A stretch of DNA of 39,978 nt, from NCBI GenBank assembly GCA_913060515.1, contig CAJXRZ010000054.1, positions 1 through 39,978 of the forward strand, read 5' to 3'. This document shows, in pieces, positions 30,901 to 38,036 of the stretch (the first letter of the stretch is position 1; each line of letters opens with the position of its first letter). Origin of the DNA: an uncultured Pseudomonadota bacterium (lineage in GTDB: Bacteria; Myxococcota_A; UBA796; CAJQPC01). A model generated the notes under the pieces. It ran no database searches, was not told the origin of the DNA, and saw only the letters and a list, made by a program, of their open reading frames with translations. A program made the position numbers and the translations under genes.

Positions 30901-31945
30901 AGTAGGTGCTCGCGTCTATCGCTGTGTCCTCATCGACCTTGCCATCGCAGTTGTTGTCGATCCCATCGCAGTACTCGTCGGCGGAGGGAGACACGCTGGC
31001 GTCGGCGTCATCGCAGTCATCGTCCTTCTCCGAGGTCAGCGTGGGCTGCGTACAAGAGCGGGTCACCGAGTCCGGCACACCGTGTCCGTCGCCGTCGGTG
31101 TCGGCGTACCAGGTCAGCCGATCCAGAGCGTCCACATCGACCACGCCGTCACAGTCGTTGTCCAAGCCATCGCAGACCTCCTGTGCCGAGGGACGAATGT
31201 CCGCGCTCGTGTCGTCACAGTCCGTGCCCAGACCGACCCGCCCCTCGATCGCTGTGCATGAAGCGAGGGCGTCGCCCTCCTCACCGTAGCCATCACCGTC
31301 GGCGTCCAGGTACCAGAGCACCTCGGGTGACTCGTCCACCTGCCCATCGCAGTCGTTGTCGCGGCCATCGCAGTCATCCAGCCCCAGATCGTTGGCGAGG
31401 GGGTCGGTGTCATCACAGTCAAAGTCGTTGCTGACGTAGGCCTCGCCAGGACTCTCGCAGCCCTCTTCCAGGGTCGACGGGTCGCCGTAGCCGTCGCCAT
31501 CTTGGTCCAGATACCACTGGGTGAGGTGGCCCTCGTCGATCTCGCCATCACAGTTCTGATCCACCCCGTCGCAGATCTCCTCGGCCTCTGGGTTGATCTC
31601 CGGATCCTTGTCCTGACAGTCACCGGACTCCAAGACGTAGTTGGTCAGCTCCAGGGTGCAGCTCTCGGTGAAGGTCTCGGGATCTCCGAAGCCGTCGGCG
31701 TCACCGTCTAGGTACCAGAGGCGCCCGTTGTCCTCGTCCACGACATCGTCGCAGTCCTGGTCCAAACCATCACAAGCCTCAGTGGCCCCCGGAAAGGTCT
31801 GATCGTTGTCATCGTTGCAGTCCCCTTCCGCCTCAGAGAATCCATCTCCGTCCACGTCTGCCGTGCTGAGCTCGGATTCGTCCGAGTCTGTCGGCTCACC
31901 CTTGCACGCGACCAACAAAGCAAAAAATACCAACCACAGGGTCAC
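27932..31945 (-). CDS. Giant lipoprotein: eight MopE-like repeats plus beta-helix (first paralogue)
   Basis: This 1337-residue predicted lipoprotein has the signal MTLWLVFFALLVAC with Cys14. Residues about 30-550 hold eight MopE-like repeats (for example WYLDQDGDGYGDPSTLEEGC and CDGVDQNCDGEIDEG), rich in Asp and Cys, which should bind metals and form disulfides. The C-terminal part, about 560-1337, is a beta-helix-like array with four landmarks (VTFTSSESAPAAGDWDGL, IVLTSANSSPVAGDWSGL, VSISSGESSPAAGDWVGL, IILTSAQSSPAAGDWQGL). It ends MSYSNNASGDTN. MopE-type proteins of Methylococcus and Myxococcota are surface-exposed; copper binding is known for the Methylococcus protein, but these loops look more like calcium sites. 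GTG 31945 has GGAGG upstream, and no earlier ATG, GTG or TTG exists in frame. It is the first gene of the overlapping operon, only 38 bp from divergent glucokinase. Confidence 0.88.
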   Translation of the reverse strand: MTLWLVFFALLVACKGEPTDSDESELSTADVDGDGFSEAEGDCNDDNDQTFPGATEACDGLDQDCDDVVDEDNGRLWYLDGDADGFGDPETFTESCTLELTNYVLESGDCQDKDPEINPEAEEICDGVDQNCDGEIDEGHLTQWYLDQDGDGYGDPSTLEEGCESPGEAYVSNDFDCDDTDPLANDLGLDDCDGRDNDCDGQVDESPEVLWYLDADGDGYGEEGDALASCTAIEGRVGLGTDCDDTSADIRPSAQEVCDGLDNDCDGVVDVDALDRLTWYADTDGDGHGVPDSVTRSCTQPTLTSEKDDDCDDADASVSPSADEYCDGIDNNCDGKVDEDTAIDASTYYSDVDGDGYGDVGNGKAACSQPSGFVADDTDCDDGRAESNPGASEVCDGRDNDCNGDVDDAAIDQLDWYLDSDGDGYGDSSNRSTSCTAPSGYVSASTDCDDADASISPAGLEVCGDGTDNDCDGSADEDDASDASTWYLDSDSDGYGASSSGSKTACTEPSGYVSGDDDCDDADSAISPAASEVCDDGIDDDCDGTPDDGCSEDHCGNITGDETWKSGVDHTVTCDVSVYSGGSVTVEDGVTVSFDAGTKMTIGPSGKTGDLIIEGSTTGVTFTSSESAPAAGDWDGLYFSTGTGGDTEIEGLTVAYAGSSSGAIDITTVSLDLVDCTVTDSASHGVFVRNGAVLDMTGCTITDAAEDGVYIDADASIQTAGSSNFSSNTISGSGDYPLSVSADSVPELDSSNTLVGNGIDRVQVFGTNIDTDADWALLDVGYELESSLGVYGTGNPVLTIEDGVTLYFSEGTGLTVGTTTRAGGIELDGSTTGIVLTSANSSPVAGDWSGLTLGSYFDNSTSTLSGVEISYAGGNGTGALYVAGDVYADNLDISDSDANGVYVTSAGELILTDSTVQDSADSGLYVLGSLGAAGNFSGNTVTTSGDYGVEIYPYYASALNSDSAYTGNGDDLINLLSGRVYQDDTWQALDVPYQVSYDLKVTGVPAPELTLEDGVEIVVLRGVEFYVGIANSTNGGSLVVDGTSTGVSISSGESSPAAGDWVGLRIGNYGELDAEGLTLSEGGSDGEGCLILESGGEVQLDSSDISDCTGDGINGIDGGTLYLSNTTIDAASDYAVSAHTIASWSTNTLSGSGYSMLTYAGQLDELDTGSSFTGNTLDYIYVDGGTFANGANVPALDADYWVSSTVKMGNHAAGVTIEAGSTWYHEPGVWWDLDYTDFTFEGTASNPIILTSAQSSPAAGDWQGLKLDFNGNLEMNYTEVRYAGASLSGSVYCYYSTAVLDHVTIEDSSSFGFFDDSWCSATLTNMSYSNNASGDTN
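30297..31857 (-). repeat. Eight MopE-like metal-binding repeats in the first giant lipoprotein
   Basis: Coding repeats of about 190 bp with the same register as in the downstream paralogue. Shared details include the ESCTLELTNYVL insert in copy 2, the VDVDALD extension in copy 4 and the CDDGIDDDCDG form in copy 8. The matching copy-by-copy details show that the duplication copied the whole array. Confidence 0.88.
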
Positions 31946-31983
31946 ACCTGCCTCCGCATCGTGGTTCAGGATACCCCTCTCTG

Positions 31984-32901
31984 ATGCGAGTTCTGGCAGC
32001 AGACATCGGCGGCAGCAACACCCGGGTGCAGATCCTGGACGCCTCTGGCCTGGTAGAGACCCTTAGGATCCCCACCTCAGGCCCTTCACTTGCTCAGGCC
32101 CTCAAGCCTTACGAATCCTCTTTCGTTGGGCTATCTGGCGCGGTCCTTGCCATCGCTGGGCCGGTTCAGGAACAAAAAGCGAAGCTGACCAACTTCTCTT
32201 GGGACTTGGACGCGCAGAAGCTCAGCCACGCTCTGGGCTGCCCCGTTCGTTTGGTGAATGACTTTGAAGCCGCAGCTCTCGGCGTCAGCGTCTTGCCCGA
32301 AAGCGCCACGGAGCATCTGAGTGGTCCACCCCCCGATCCAATCGGTCTCGCAGTGGTTCTGGGACCCGGCACAGGACTTGGACAAGCTCTGCTTCTTCCA
32401 GGCCACCCCAGGACGGTTCACCCGACGGAGGGTGGCCACGTCGATCTGGCTCCCAACTCTCCCACTCAAGCCAAGATCTGGGACTGGCTGCACACGCAGC
32501 ACGGCCACGTCAGCGCAGAACGCGTGCTCTCGGGCGCGGGTCTGTTGGCCCTGCAACACTTCTTTGCGCAGGAACTGAATCAGCCCAGGTTGGCCAGTCC
32601 GGCGGCAGTGAGCAGCTCCGAGACCCGCTCTGCACGTGCTGCACTGACCCAATTCGTCCAATTCCTGGGCGCCCACGCAGGGAATGTGGCCCTGGCCTTG
32701 AACCCGCCCGGTGGGGTCTGGATCGCCGGTGGCATCGCGCCCCGCCTGCCCCTAAAGGCGCTCGGTTTGCTCGAAGCCTTCCACAACAAAGGGCGCCTGT
32801 CCCCAGCTTGCGCGCAGGTGCCCCTGATGCTGGTGCTGGACTCGGACCTTGGCTTGATGGGGGCCGCGGCCCTGGCCCGGCGGCTCTACGGCGAGGTGTA
32901 G
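31984..32901 (+). CDS. glk: Glucokinase (Glk, ROK-unrelated type)
   Basis: This 305-residue hexokinase-fold sugar kinase of the bacterial Glk family phosphorylates glucose with ATP at the start of glycolysis. Motifs are LAADIGGSNTRVQ (phosphate 1, residues 4-16), VLAIAGPV (54-61), VNDFEAAALGV with catalytic Asp93 (91-101), VVLGPGTGLGQA (124-135), the sugar-binding TEGGHVDLAP (148-157) and a late GGVWIAGGIAPRLPL (adenosine site). ATG 31984 is only 38 bp from the divergent start of the giant lipoprotein gene, so their promoters must overlap the coding regions. The stop is one base before the phosphopantetheinyl transferase start. Confidence 0.92.
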   Translation: MRVLAADIGGSNTRVQILDASGLVETLRIPTSGPSLAQALKPYESSFVGLSGAVLAIAGPVQEQKAKLTNFSWDLDAQKLSHALGCPVRLVNDFEAAALGVSVLPESATEHLSGPPPDPIGLAVVLGPGTGLGQALLLPGHPRTVHPTEGGHVDLAPNSPTQAKIWDWLHTQHGHVSAERVLSGAGLLALQHFFAQELNQPRLASPAAVSSSETRSARAALTQFVQFLGAHAGNVALALNPPGGVWIAGGIAPRLPLKALGLLEAFHNKGRLSPACAQVPLMLVLDSDLGLMGAAALARRLYGEV

Positions 32902-32902
32902 G

Positions 32903-33655
32903 ATGGCGGCAATGACCCCCTTCTCGACCGCGTTCACCCAGGCCGTCCAGTTCGGACTGCTCACGGCGGTCCATCTCCCCGATGATCCCAGCCCTGTGCC
33001 CGAGCAGGTTCTGGCCCGTCTGCCGGAAGCGGAGATCGAACACGCACGCACCTTGAAGGGCTACCGCCAGGTCTCCTTTGTCGGCGGTCGCTTGGCGCTG
33101 CACGAGACCTTGGGCCAGCTCCGCATGCCCAATGACCCCATCCTCTGCGATGACCACGGCTGTCCGATCATGCCCGAGGGCATGGCCGGGTCCATCAGCC
33201 ACAAGCGCACCCTCGCCATCGCGCTGGTGGCCCGCTCGCGCCACGGCCAGCTGGGCGTGGACCTGGAAGACTTGAACCCTGAGCGAATGGGCGTGGCGAG
33301 CAAGGTGCTGCGTCCAGAGGAGCTGGCGGAGCTGCAGGCCCTGCCGCCCGAGCGCCAGTGGACCAGCCTGCTGCTGCGCTTCTCTTTTAAGGAGGCGGTC
33401 TACAAGGTCCTGAACCCGCAGCTGCGGCGCTACATCGACTTTCAAGAGGCACGGGTTCACCTGGATCTGGACCTGACGGCCAGTGTGGACCTGCACCTCA
33501 AGGATCAGGAAGAAGGACCCTTTTCACTGGACGGACGCTACCAGTGGATGGAGGGCCGGGTGCTGACCATGGTGCGCATTCGCCCCGATGCCCACTCCGG
33601 GGCTCCCCTCAACGGAAACAAGGGCCGACTCAAGGGCTCCAGCGAGGCTCCCTGA
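32903..33655 (+). CDS. 4'-phosphopantetheinyl transferase (EntD/Sfp-like)
   Basis: This 250-residue enzyme transfers the phosphopantetheine arm from coenzyme A to a carrier-protein serine. Motifs are GSISHKRTLAIALVA (96-110), LGVDLEDLNPERM (117-129) with the Mg-binding Asp/Glu, and RFSFKEAVYKVLNP (159-172) with the general-base Lys/Glu. It is therefore of the EntD type that activates acyl, peptidyl or aryl carrier proteins; no polyketide or peptide synthetase is in the window, so its carrier partner is elsewhere. ATG 32903 follows GAGGTG closely; ATG at 32912 is an alternative. It is one base from glk and likely in the same transcript. Its last 26 bp overlap the convergent exported-protein gene. 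Confidence 0.9.
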   Translation: MAAMTPFSTAFTQAVQFGLLTAVHLPDDPSPVPEQVLARLPEAEIEHARTLKGYRQVSFVGGRLALHETLGQLRMPNDPILCDDHGCPIMPEGMAGSISHKRTLAIALVARSRHGQLGVDLEDLNPERMGVASKVLRPEELAELQALPPERQWTSLLLRFSFKEAVYKVLNPQLRRYIDFQEARVHLDLDLTASVDLHLKDQEEGPFSLDGRYQWMEGRVLTMVRIRPDAHSGAPLNGNKGRLKGSSEAP

Positions 33656-34664
33656 GCACGAGGGCGGTCTCGAAGACCTGCTCGCCGTCTATGATGATTC
33701 GGCCGTCCAGAAGCGCCACAACAAGACCACTGGCGCCCACATCAAAGGACACGGGCACGCCGTCCAAGTCCTGGATCTGCTCGTGGCGCACCAAGGTGGT
33801 CTCCGGCCCCTCGCGGCCCGGTGCCCGGCGAAGGTAGCTGATCTCCTCCCCGTCACAGCGCGGAGACTCCAGCTGCACGCCGGGACGGGCCACCACGCGC
33901 TGCTCGACCCGGTCCCCGTTGAGCTCAAAGATGCCGCTGGCACCCGAGGAGAGAGGCTCCGCAGGCGAGGCCCATGTCGCTCGCTCGCAGCCCTTGCCCA
34001 TGGACCGCGGCGCGGGCTTGGCCTGCAAGCGGGCAGGCACGCTCGGGCTCGGGGAGGCCTTGGCTGGCTGCATCAAACCGGTCCTCAAGTCCAGCGCCCA
34101 GGAGGCGGAGAGGGTCTCGACCACCAAGCTGCCTTCCCGACTCTCCAGCACCTTGACCCCCAACAGACGCTCAGGGACCTGCTTGCGCACGACCGAGGCC
34201 AGCGCCAGGTCTGGACTGCCCCCGGCCAAGTGCAAGTAGGCGGCGGCCTGGGCAGCTTGGCCTCGCTGAAAGGACAGAAGCCCCATCAAGGCCTGATGCG
34301 GCACATAGGCCGGACTGCGGGGGTCCAGCTCCGTGACCTGAGCGCCCTGCTCCCACGCCCCTTCCAGGTCCCCCGTGCAGGTCAGCGCTTGGGCTTGCCA
34401 GGCGCGGAACTCGGAGGCGGAGATGCCGACTCCATCCCGGGCATAGAGCAGCTCAGCGGCCCGGGCACACTGGCTGTTGTCCAGCTCTGCCCGGGCCAAC
34501 CAGAAGGCCACGTCATCGTCCCAGGGCCGCTGCTCCAAGAGGGCGCGCAGCTCGGGCCGAACATCACGGGTCTGCTGGTGGTAGGCGTCCACGGCGCGCG
34601 CCAAGGCCACCCGGGAAGGGGCAGCGTTGGCATGTAGTCCGAGGCTCGCCAGGAGAAGGAGCAT
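33630..34664 (-). CDS. Exported TPR-like repeat protein
   Basis: This 344-residue protein has the signal peptide MLLLLASLGLHANA, probably cut after ANA. Residues about 20-165 are helical and resemble tetratricopeptide repeats: WDDDVAFWLARAELDNSQCA, FRAWQAQALTCTGDLEGAWE and MGLLSFQRGQAAQAAAYLHL. The rest (about 165-344) is beta-like, including SGIFELNGDRVEQRVV and DLDGVPVSFDVGASGLVVAL then LDGRIIIDGE, perhaps a half propeller or SH3-like domain. No enzyme motif is visible. ATG 34664 is 27 bp after purH on the same strand and no earlier canonical start is in frame, so it is likely co-transcribed with purH for no evident functional reason. It overlaps the convergent transferase gene by 26 bp. 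Confidence 0.75.
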   Translation of the reverse strand: MLLLLASLGLHANAAPSRVALARAVDAYHQQTRDVRPELRALLEQRPWDDDVAFWLARAELDNSQCARAAELLYARDGVGISASEFRAWQAQALTCTGDLEGAWEQGAQVTELDPRSPAYVPHQALMGLLSFQRGQAAQAAAYLHLAGGSPDLALASVVRKQVPERLLGVKVLESREGSLVVETLSASWALDLRTGLMQPAKASPSPSVPARLQAKPAPRSMGKGCERATWASPAEPLSSGASGIFELNGDRVEQRVVARPGVQLESPRCDGEEISYLRRAPGREGPETTLVRHEQIQDLDGVPVSFDVGASGLVVALLDGRIIIDGEQVFETALVLREPRWSP

Positions 34665-34691
34665 GCATCCGGCCTAACACCGGAGGCCGCA

Positions 34692-36230
34692 TCAGTGACG
34701 GAAGTGGCGGGCGCCCGTCATCACCATGACCACGCCAGCGGCCTCTGCGGCAGCGACGACCTCTTCATCCCGAATGGAGCCGCCGGGCTGAATGATGGCG
34801 GTGACACCGGCCTCGACCGCAGCCTGAATGCCGTCGGCGAAGGGGAAGAAGGCGTCCGATGCGAGCACCGAGCCCTGGGTGGGCCGGGTGGCTTTGCGGA
34901 TGGCCAAGTGCACGCTGTCCACGCGGCTCATCTGACCCGCTCCAGTGCCGTTGAGCACCAAGCCCTCGCCTTCCGCGCGGGCCAGGACGATGGCGTTGCT
35001 CTTTACGTTGCGGGCGACCTTCCAAGCAAAGTTGAGCTCCCGCACCTGCTCTGGCGTGGGCTGCTTTGAGGTGGCGACCTTCCAACCTGACTGGGCACCT
35101 ACATCCCAATCCTGGAGCAACCAGCCTCCCTGAACGCGCCGAGCATCGAGACCCGCTGGGGTGCTGCTGGCCCAGTCGTCGGGCAGCTTCATCACGCGCA
35201 GCTTGGTGCGCTTGGCGAGCAAGGCCAGGCCCTCTTCATCAAAGCCTGGGGCGGCCAGCACCTCGAAGAATACGCGGCTCTGTCGGACCGCGCGCACATC
35301 GTCGACGCTCAGCGGTCGGTTGAAGGCCAGGATGCCGCCAAAGGCCGAGACGGGGTCTCCACTCAGGGCCATCTTGAAGGCTTCGCTCAGCTCGGTGGGG
35401 TGAACGCCGACACCGCAGGCGTTCATGTGCTTGACCACGACGCAGGTGGGGTCTTGAAACTCAAAGGCCGCGCGAAGGGTGGCGTCCAGATCGGCCAGGT
35501 TGTTGAAAGACAGCTCCTTGCCTTGGAGCTGCTCAATGCGGGCCATGCTGCGGCCCTTGGCGTTGGGGTCCGCGTAGAAGACCGCACTCTGGTGAGGGTT
35601 CTCGCCGTAGCGGAGACCCTGCACGCGGCGCATCGGGATGGCCAACTCGGTGGGCGCGGGGGCAGCGACCTGCTCCGCCAACCAAGTGGAGATCAAGCCA
35701 TCGTAGGCCGCCGTGTGCTGGAAGGCCTTGACCGCCAAGTGCTGGCGCTGGGTCGCGCTGAGCTTGGAGACCCCTTCGGTCAGGGTGGCGTAGTCACTGG
35801 GGTCGACCACGACCGCGACGCTGGCGTGGTTCTTGGCGGCTGAGCGCACCATCGAGGGGCCGCCGATGTCGATCTGCTCGACGGCCTCGGGGAGGGAGGC
35901 TCCCCCACTCACCGTGCGCTCGAAGGGGTAGAGGTTGCAGGCCACCACCTCGATCCAGCGCACATCGTTGGCGGCAGCCTCGTCCTCGTCCTGGCCTCGC
36001 CTACCCAAGATGCCCCCATGAATCTTGGGGTGCAGGGTCTTGACGCGACCGCCGAAGATCTCGGGGGCTCCGGTGTACTCACTGACCTTGGTGACGGGCA
36101 CCCCACCAGCGAGGAGGGCCTTGGCGGTGCCGCCGGTGGACAGGATCTCGAAGCCTTGGGCGACCAGCGCTTGGCCAAGCTCGACGATGCCGGTCTTGTC
36201 GCTGACGGAGAGGAGGGCGAGGCGGGACAT
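34692..36230 (-). CDS. purH: Bifunctional AICAR transformylase / IMP cyclohydrolase PurH
   Basis: This 512-residue enzyme carries out the last two steps of purine synthesis, formylating AICAR and closing the ring to IMP. The N-terminal IMP cyclohydrolase part (about 1-190) has SVSDKTGI (8-15), STGGTAKAL (31-39), GGRVKTLHPKIHGGIL (60-75) and DIGGPSMVRSAAKNH (121-135). The C-terminal transformylase part has RYGENPHQ (207-214) and VVKHMNACGVG (265-275), whose Lys267-His268 pair is catalytic. The length is normal for the family. ATG 36230 follows GGAGCACCCT, a good ribosome site. It is downstream of the hairpin that follows the lipoprotein gene at 36336. Confidence 0.97.
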   Translation of the reverse strand: MSRLALLSVSDKTGIVELGQALVAQGFEILSTGGTAKALLAGGVPVTKVSEYTGAPEIFGGRVKTLHPKIHGGILGRRGQDEDEAAANDVRWIEVVACNLYPFERTVSGGASLPEAVEQIDIGGPSMVRSAAKNHASVAVVVDPSDYATLTEGVSKLSATQRQHLAVKAFQHTAAYDGLISTWLAEQVAAPAPTELAIPMRRVQGLRYGENPHQSAVFYADPNAKGRSMARIEQLQGKELSFNNLADLDATLRAAFEFQDPTCVVVKHMNACGVGVHPTELSEAFKMALSGDPVSAFGGILAFNRPLSVDDVRAVRQSRVFFEVLAAPGFDEEGLALLAKRTKLRVMKLPDDWASSTPAGLDARRVQGGWLLQDWDVGAQSGWKVATSKQPTPEQVRELNFAWKVARNVKSNAIVLARAEGEGLVLNGTGAGQMSRVDSVHLAIRKATRPTQGSVLASDAFFPFADGIQAAVEAGVTAIIQPGGSIRDEEVVAAAEAAGVVMVMTGARHFRH

Positions 36231-36310
36231 AGGGTGCTCCAGCGGGTGATGAAGCTGGCCTAACCATGGCCCCGAAACAGGGGACCGGTGGTTGCCCGAT
36301 GGTTGCAGTG

Positions 36311-36331
36311 GAGGCGCTTTGGTGGCGCCTC
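36311..36331 (-). terminator. Hairpin terminator between a lipoprotein gene and purH
   Basis: A perfect 7-bp stem pairs GAGGCGC (36311-36317) with GCGCCTC (36325-36331) around TTTGGTG. It starts four bases past the stop of the minus-strand gene at 36336 and lies 80 bases before purH. There is no U-run, so the efficiency is uncertain. The rest of the 105-bp gap shows only a short GGTTGC duplication. Confidence 0.45.
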
Positions 36332-36335
36332 TGTG

Positions 36336-36812
36336 TCAGTCCGCGCCCGAGCTGTTCAGCGGCTCTGAACCCGGCTCCGAGCTTGGCAAAACCTGGAAGC
36401 TCATCACCGTCAACTCATGGGGACCGCTGGCAAAACCCAGGACCATCACCGCCTCTCCCACGTAGGGCTCCAGGTAGTCCGCACCGGGGCCGACCATGAC
36501 CAGACGCATGCCCGAGCCGCGCAGGATCAAGTCCACGCTGTTGCCATTGCGACGAAGGACCCCGACAAAGGGCGCCGAGCCGTCCTGGGCCGCGATGACT
36601 TGGTAGTCCTGGACCTGGAGCTTGAGACCTCGGCGAACACCATCGACTTGGACTGTGCAGTCGTCCATGGCATGGAGCGCGAGCATCTCGCCCTTGAGGC
36701 GCAGACGGTAGTCGCGCGCATCACTGTGCAGGAGCACCTCATCGGCGCTGATCTCTAGGACCCCCTGGGTCTGCACGGTCGCGCAAGCAAGCGCCAAGCT
36801 CAGGCCGACCAC
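36336..36812 (-). CDS. Small lipoprotein of unknown function
   Basis: This 158-residue predicted lipoprotein has the signal MVGLSLALAC with Cys10. The mature part is a run of beta-strands (VLLHSDARDYRLRLKGEMLA, LKLQVQDYQVIAAQDG, MRLVMVGPGADYLEPYVGEA) that could be an OB- or beta-sandwich fold; its last part (VGEAVMVLGFASGPHELTVM) recalls OB-fold proteins. No family is recognised. GTG 36812 overlaps the upstream gene by 13 bp and has GGAGG seven bases before it. There is no earlier canonical start in frame. It is translated with the acidic cytosolic protein upstream and ends at a hairpin. Confidence 0.7.
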   Translation of the reverse strand: MVGLSLALACATVQTQGVLEISADEVLLHSDARDYRLRLKGEMLALHAMDDCTVQVDGVRRGLKLQVQDYQVIAAQDGSAPFVGVLRRNGNSVDLILRGSGMRLVMVGPGADYLEPYVGEAVMVLGFASGPHELTVMSFQVLPSSEPGSEPLNSSGAD

Positions 36813-37981
36813 TCGAAGCCCTCCATGGCGAAGAGACCGCAGTCCTCGACCGGAAGACGCTCGATGGCCTGTTCAAGCGCCGGGTCCGCCTCGATCAAGA
36901 CGCGGCGCGCCTCAAGCAGAGAGCGGGTGGTCGCGATGGACTCTTGGATGCCGAAGGGGTCGTCTCCACCACCCGCCAAGAGCAAGTCTGGAAGGTAGGG
37001 CCAGGCGGCCCAGGCCATGCGACGCCAGGTCTCCGCCTCTTCCAGCTCAGAGCCCGCCCAAAGGGCCCGCAGAGTGGGGTCGAGCTGCAGACAGGACCAC
37101 ATGCACGCGGCCTCCCAGATGGTCTCGCGAGACAAGAGCAGCTCCCCTACGGAGCTGCCCAGCTCTTGGACCTCGTGTAGAAGCTGCTGGTCCACCTTGG
37201 CCAGAGCATGCAAGGCCTTGTCGCTGGCCTGAACCAGCCTGGGGTAGTGGGACAGGCGGAGCTGCTCAATCACCTGCTCGTCTGGCAGTTTGAGGCTGTT
37301 GGGGAAGCGCGCGGGCTCCTCAGCGCCCAGCTCATTCTCTTCCTCGTTCCAAGCGAAGCTGCCCAGCCCGAAGTCCTCGCTCGGCTCGTCGTTGAGGTCC
37401 TCGTCCATGCCGATGGTGGGTTCAGCAGCGGTCCAGAGGGCGCCAGCTTCGGTGCGCAAGCTCTCCATCTCCATCATCGCCACCTGGGTGGGCGGGACCA
37501 CCGGAGGCAACTCGCGCAACATCGTGACCTCGGTCACCTCGTCTCGAATGCCCTCCCGAAGCTTCTCGGTCAGATCGCTGGAGTTGGAATCCTCGGCGTC
37601 GGCCAGCTCTGCGAGGCGGGCCAGGGAGTCGGCCGGAATCGCCAGCTCGGTCACCTCGTCGGTGTCCTCGTGCGAGAGCTCCCAGCGACCCGAAGTGGGT
37701 CCGAGCAGGGCCTCCAAGGGCGGCCGATCGTCGTCCAACTCCAGCAGGGGATCCTCTTGATCAATGGAGATTTCTTCCAGATCTAGATCGTCCAAGGGTT
37801 GGTCCAACTCCAGCTCCATGAGCTCATCGACCCCGCCCCTGACCTCTACTGGGCCGTCTCCGCGCTGCTGCATCTCGCGGGCAGAACGCTGAGGATCCCC
37901 AGCACGTGCCTGATCCTCCATCGCATCGATGCCGGAAAGCAAGCGCTTAAAGCTCTGGCGAAGCTGGTCAAAAAAAGCCAT
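36800..37981 (-). CDS. Acidic two-part cytosolic protein of unknown function
   Basis: This 393-residue protein is not recognised. The N-terminus (MAFFDQLRQSFKRLLSGIDA) is a short amphipathic helix. Residues about 25-225 are extremely acidic and low in complexity (DELMELELDQPLDDLDLEEI, then DQEDPLLELDDD), probably disordered. The last 150 residues are helical with conserved-looking tryptophans (IWEAACMWSCLQL, WRRMAWAAWPYLPDLL). There is no signal or membrane helix. The open frame extends to 38155, but that part reads as intergenic sequence; ATG 37981 gives a sensible N-terminus, though with a weak ribosome site. The gene is divergent from the pseudokinase (197 bp apart) and overlaps the lipoprotein gene downstream, so it may be a partner of one of them. 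Confidence 0.7.
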   Translation of the reverse strand: MAFFDQLRQSFKRLLSGIDAMEDQARAGDPQRSAREMQQRGDGPVEVRGGVDELMELELDQPLDDLDLEEISIDQEDPLLELDDDRPPLEALLGPTSGRWELSHEDTDEVTELAIPADSLARLAELADAEDSNSSDLTEKLREGIRDEVTEVTMLRELPPVVPPTQVAMMEMESLRTEAGALWTAAEPTIGMDEDLNDEPSEDFGLGSFAWNEEENELGAEEPARFPNSLKLPDEQVIEQLRLSHYPRLVQASDKALHALAKVDQQLLHEVQELGSSVGELLLSRETIWEAACMWSCLQLDPTLRALWAGSELEEAETWRRMAWAAWPYLPDLLLAGGGDDPFGIQESIATTRSLLEARRVLIEADPALEQAIERLPVEDCGLFAMEGFEWSA

Positions 37982-38036
37982 CGGCGCAGAGCGTATCAGG
38001 CGCGCGGGACAGGTGAGAAGGTGGCTTGATGAGAGC

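Noticed and set aside
26295-31857. Regularly spaced repeats of about 190 bp that could be mistaken for a CRISPR or satellite array
   Set aside because: The period is a multiple of three, the repeats are coding, diverged in DNA and conserved as protein motifs. No identical short repeat with unique spacers exists.
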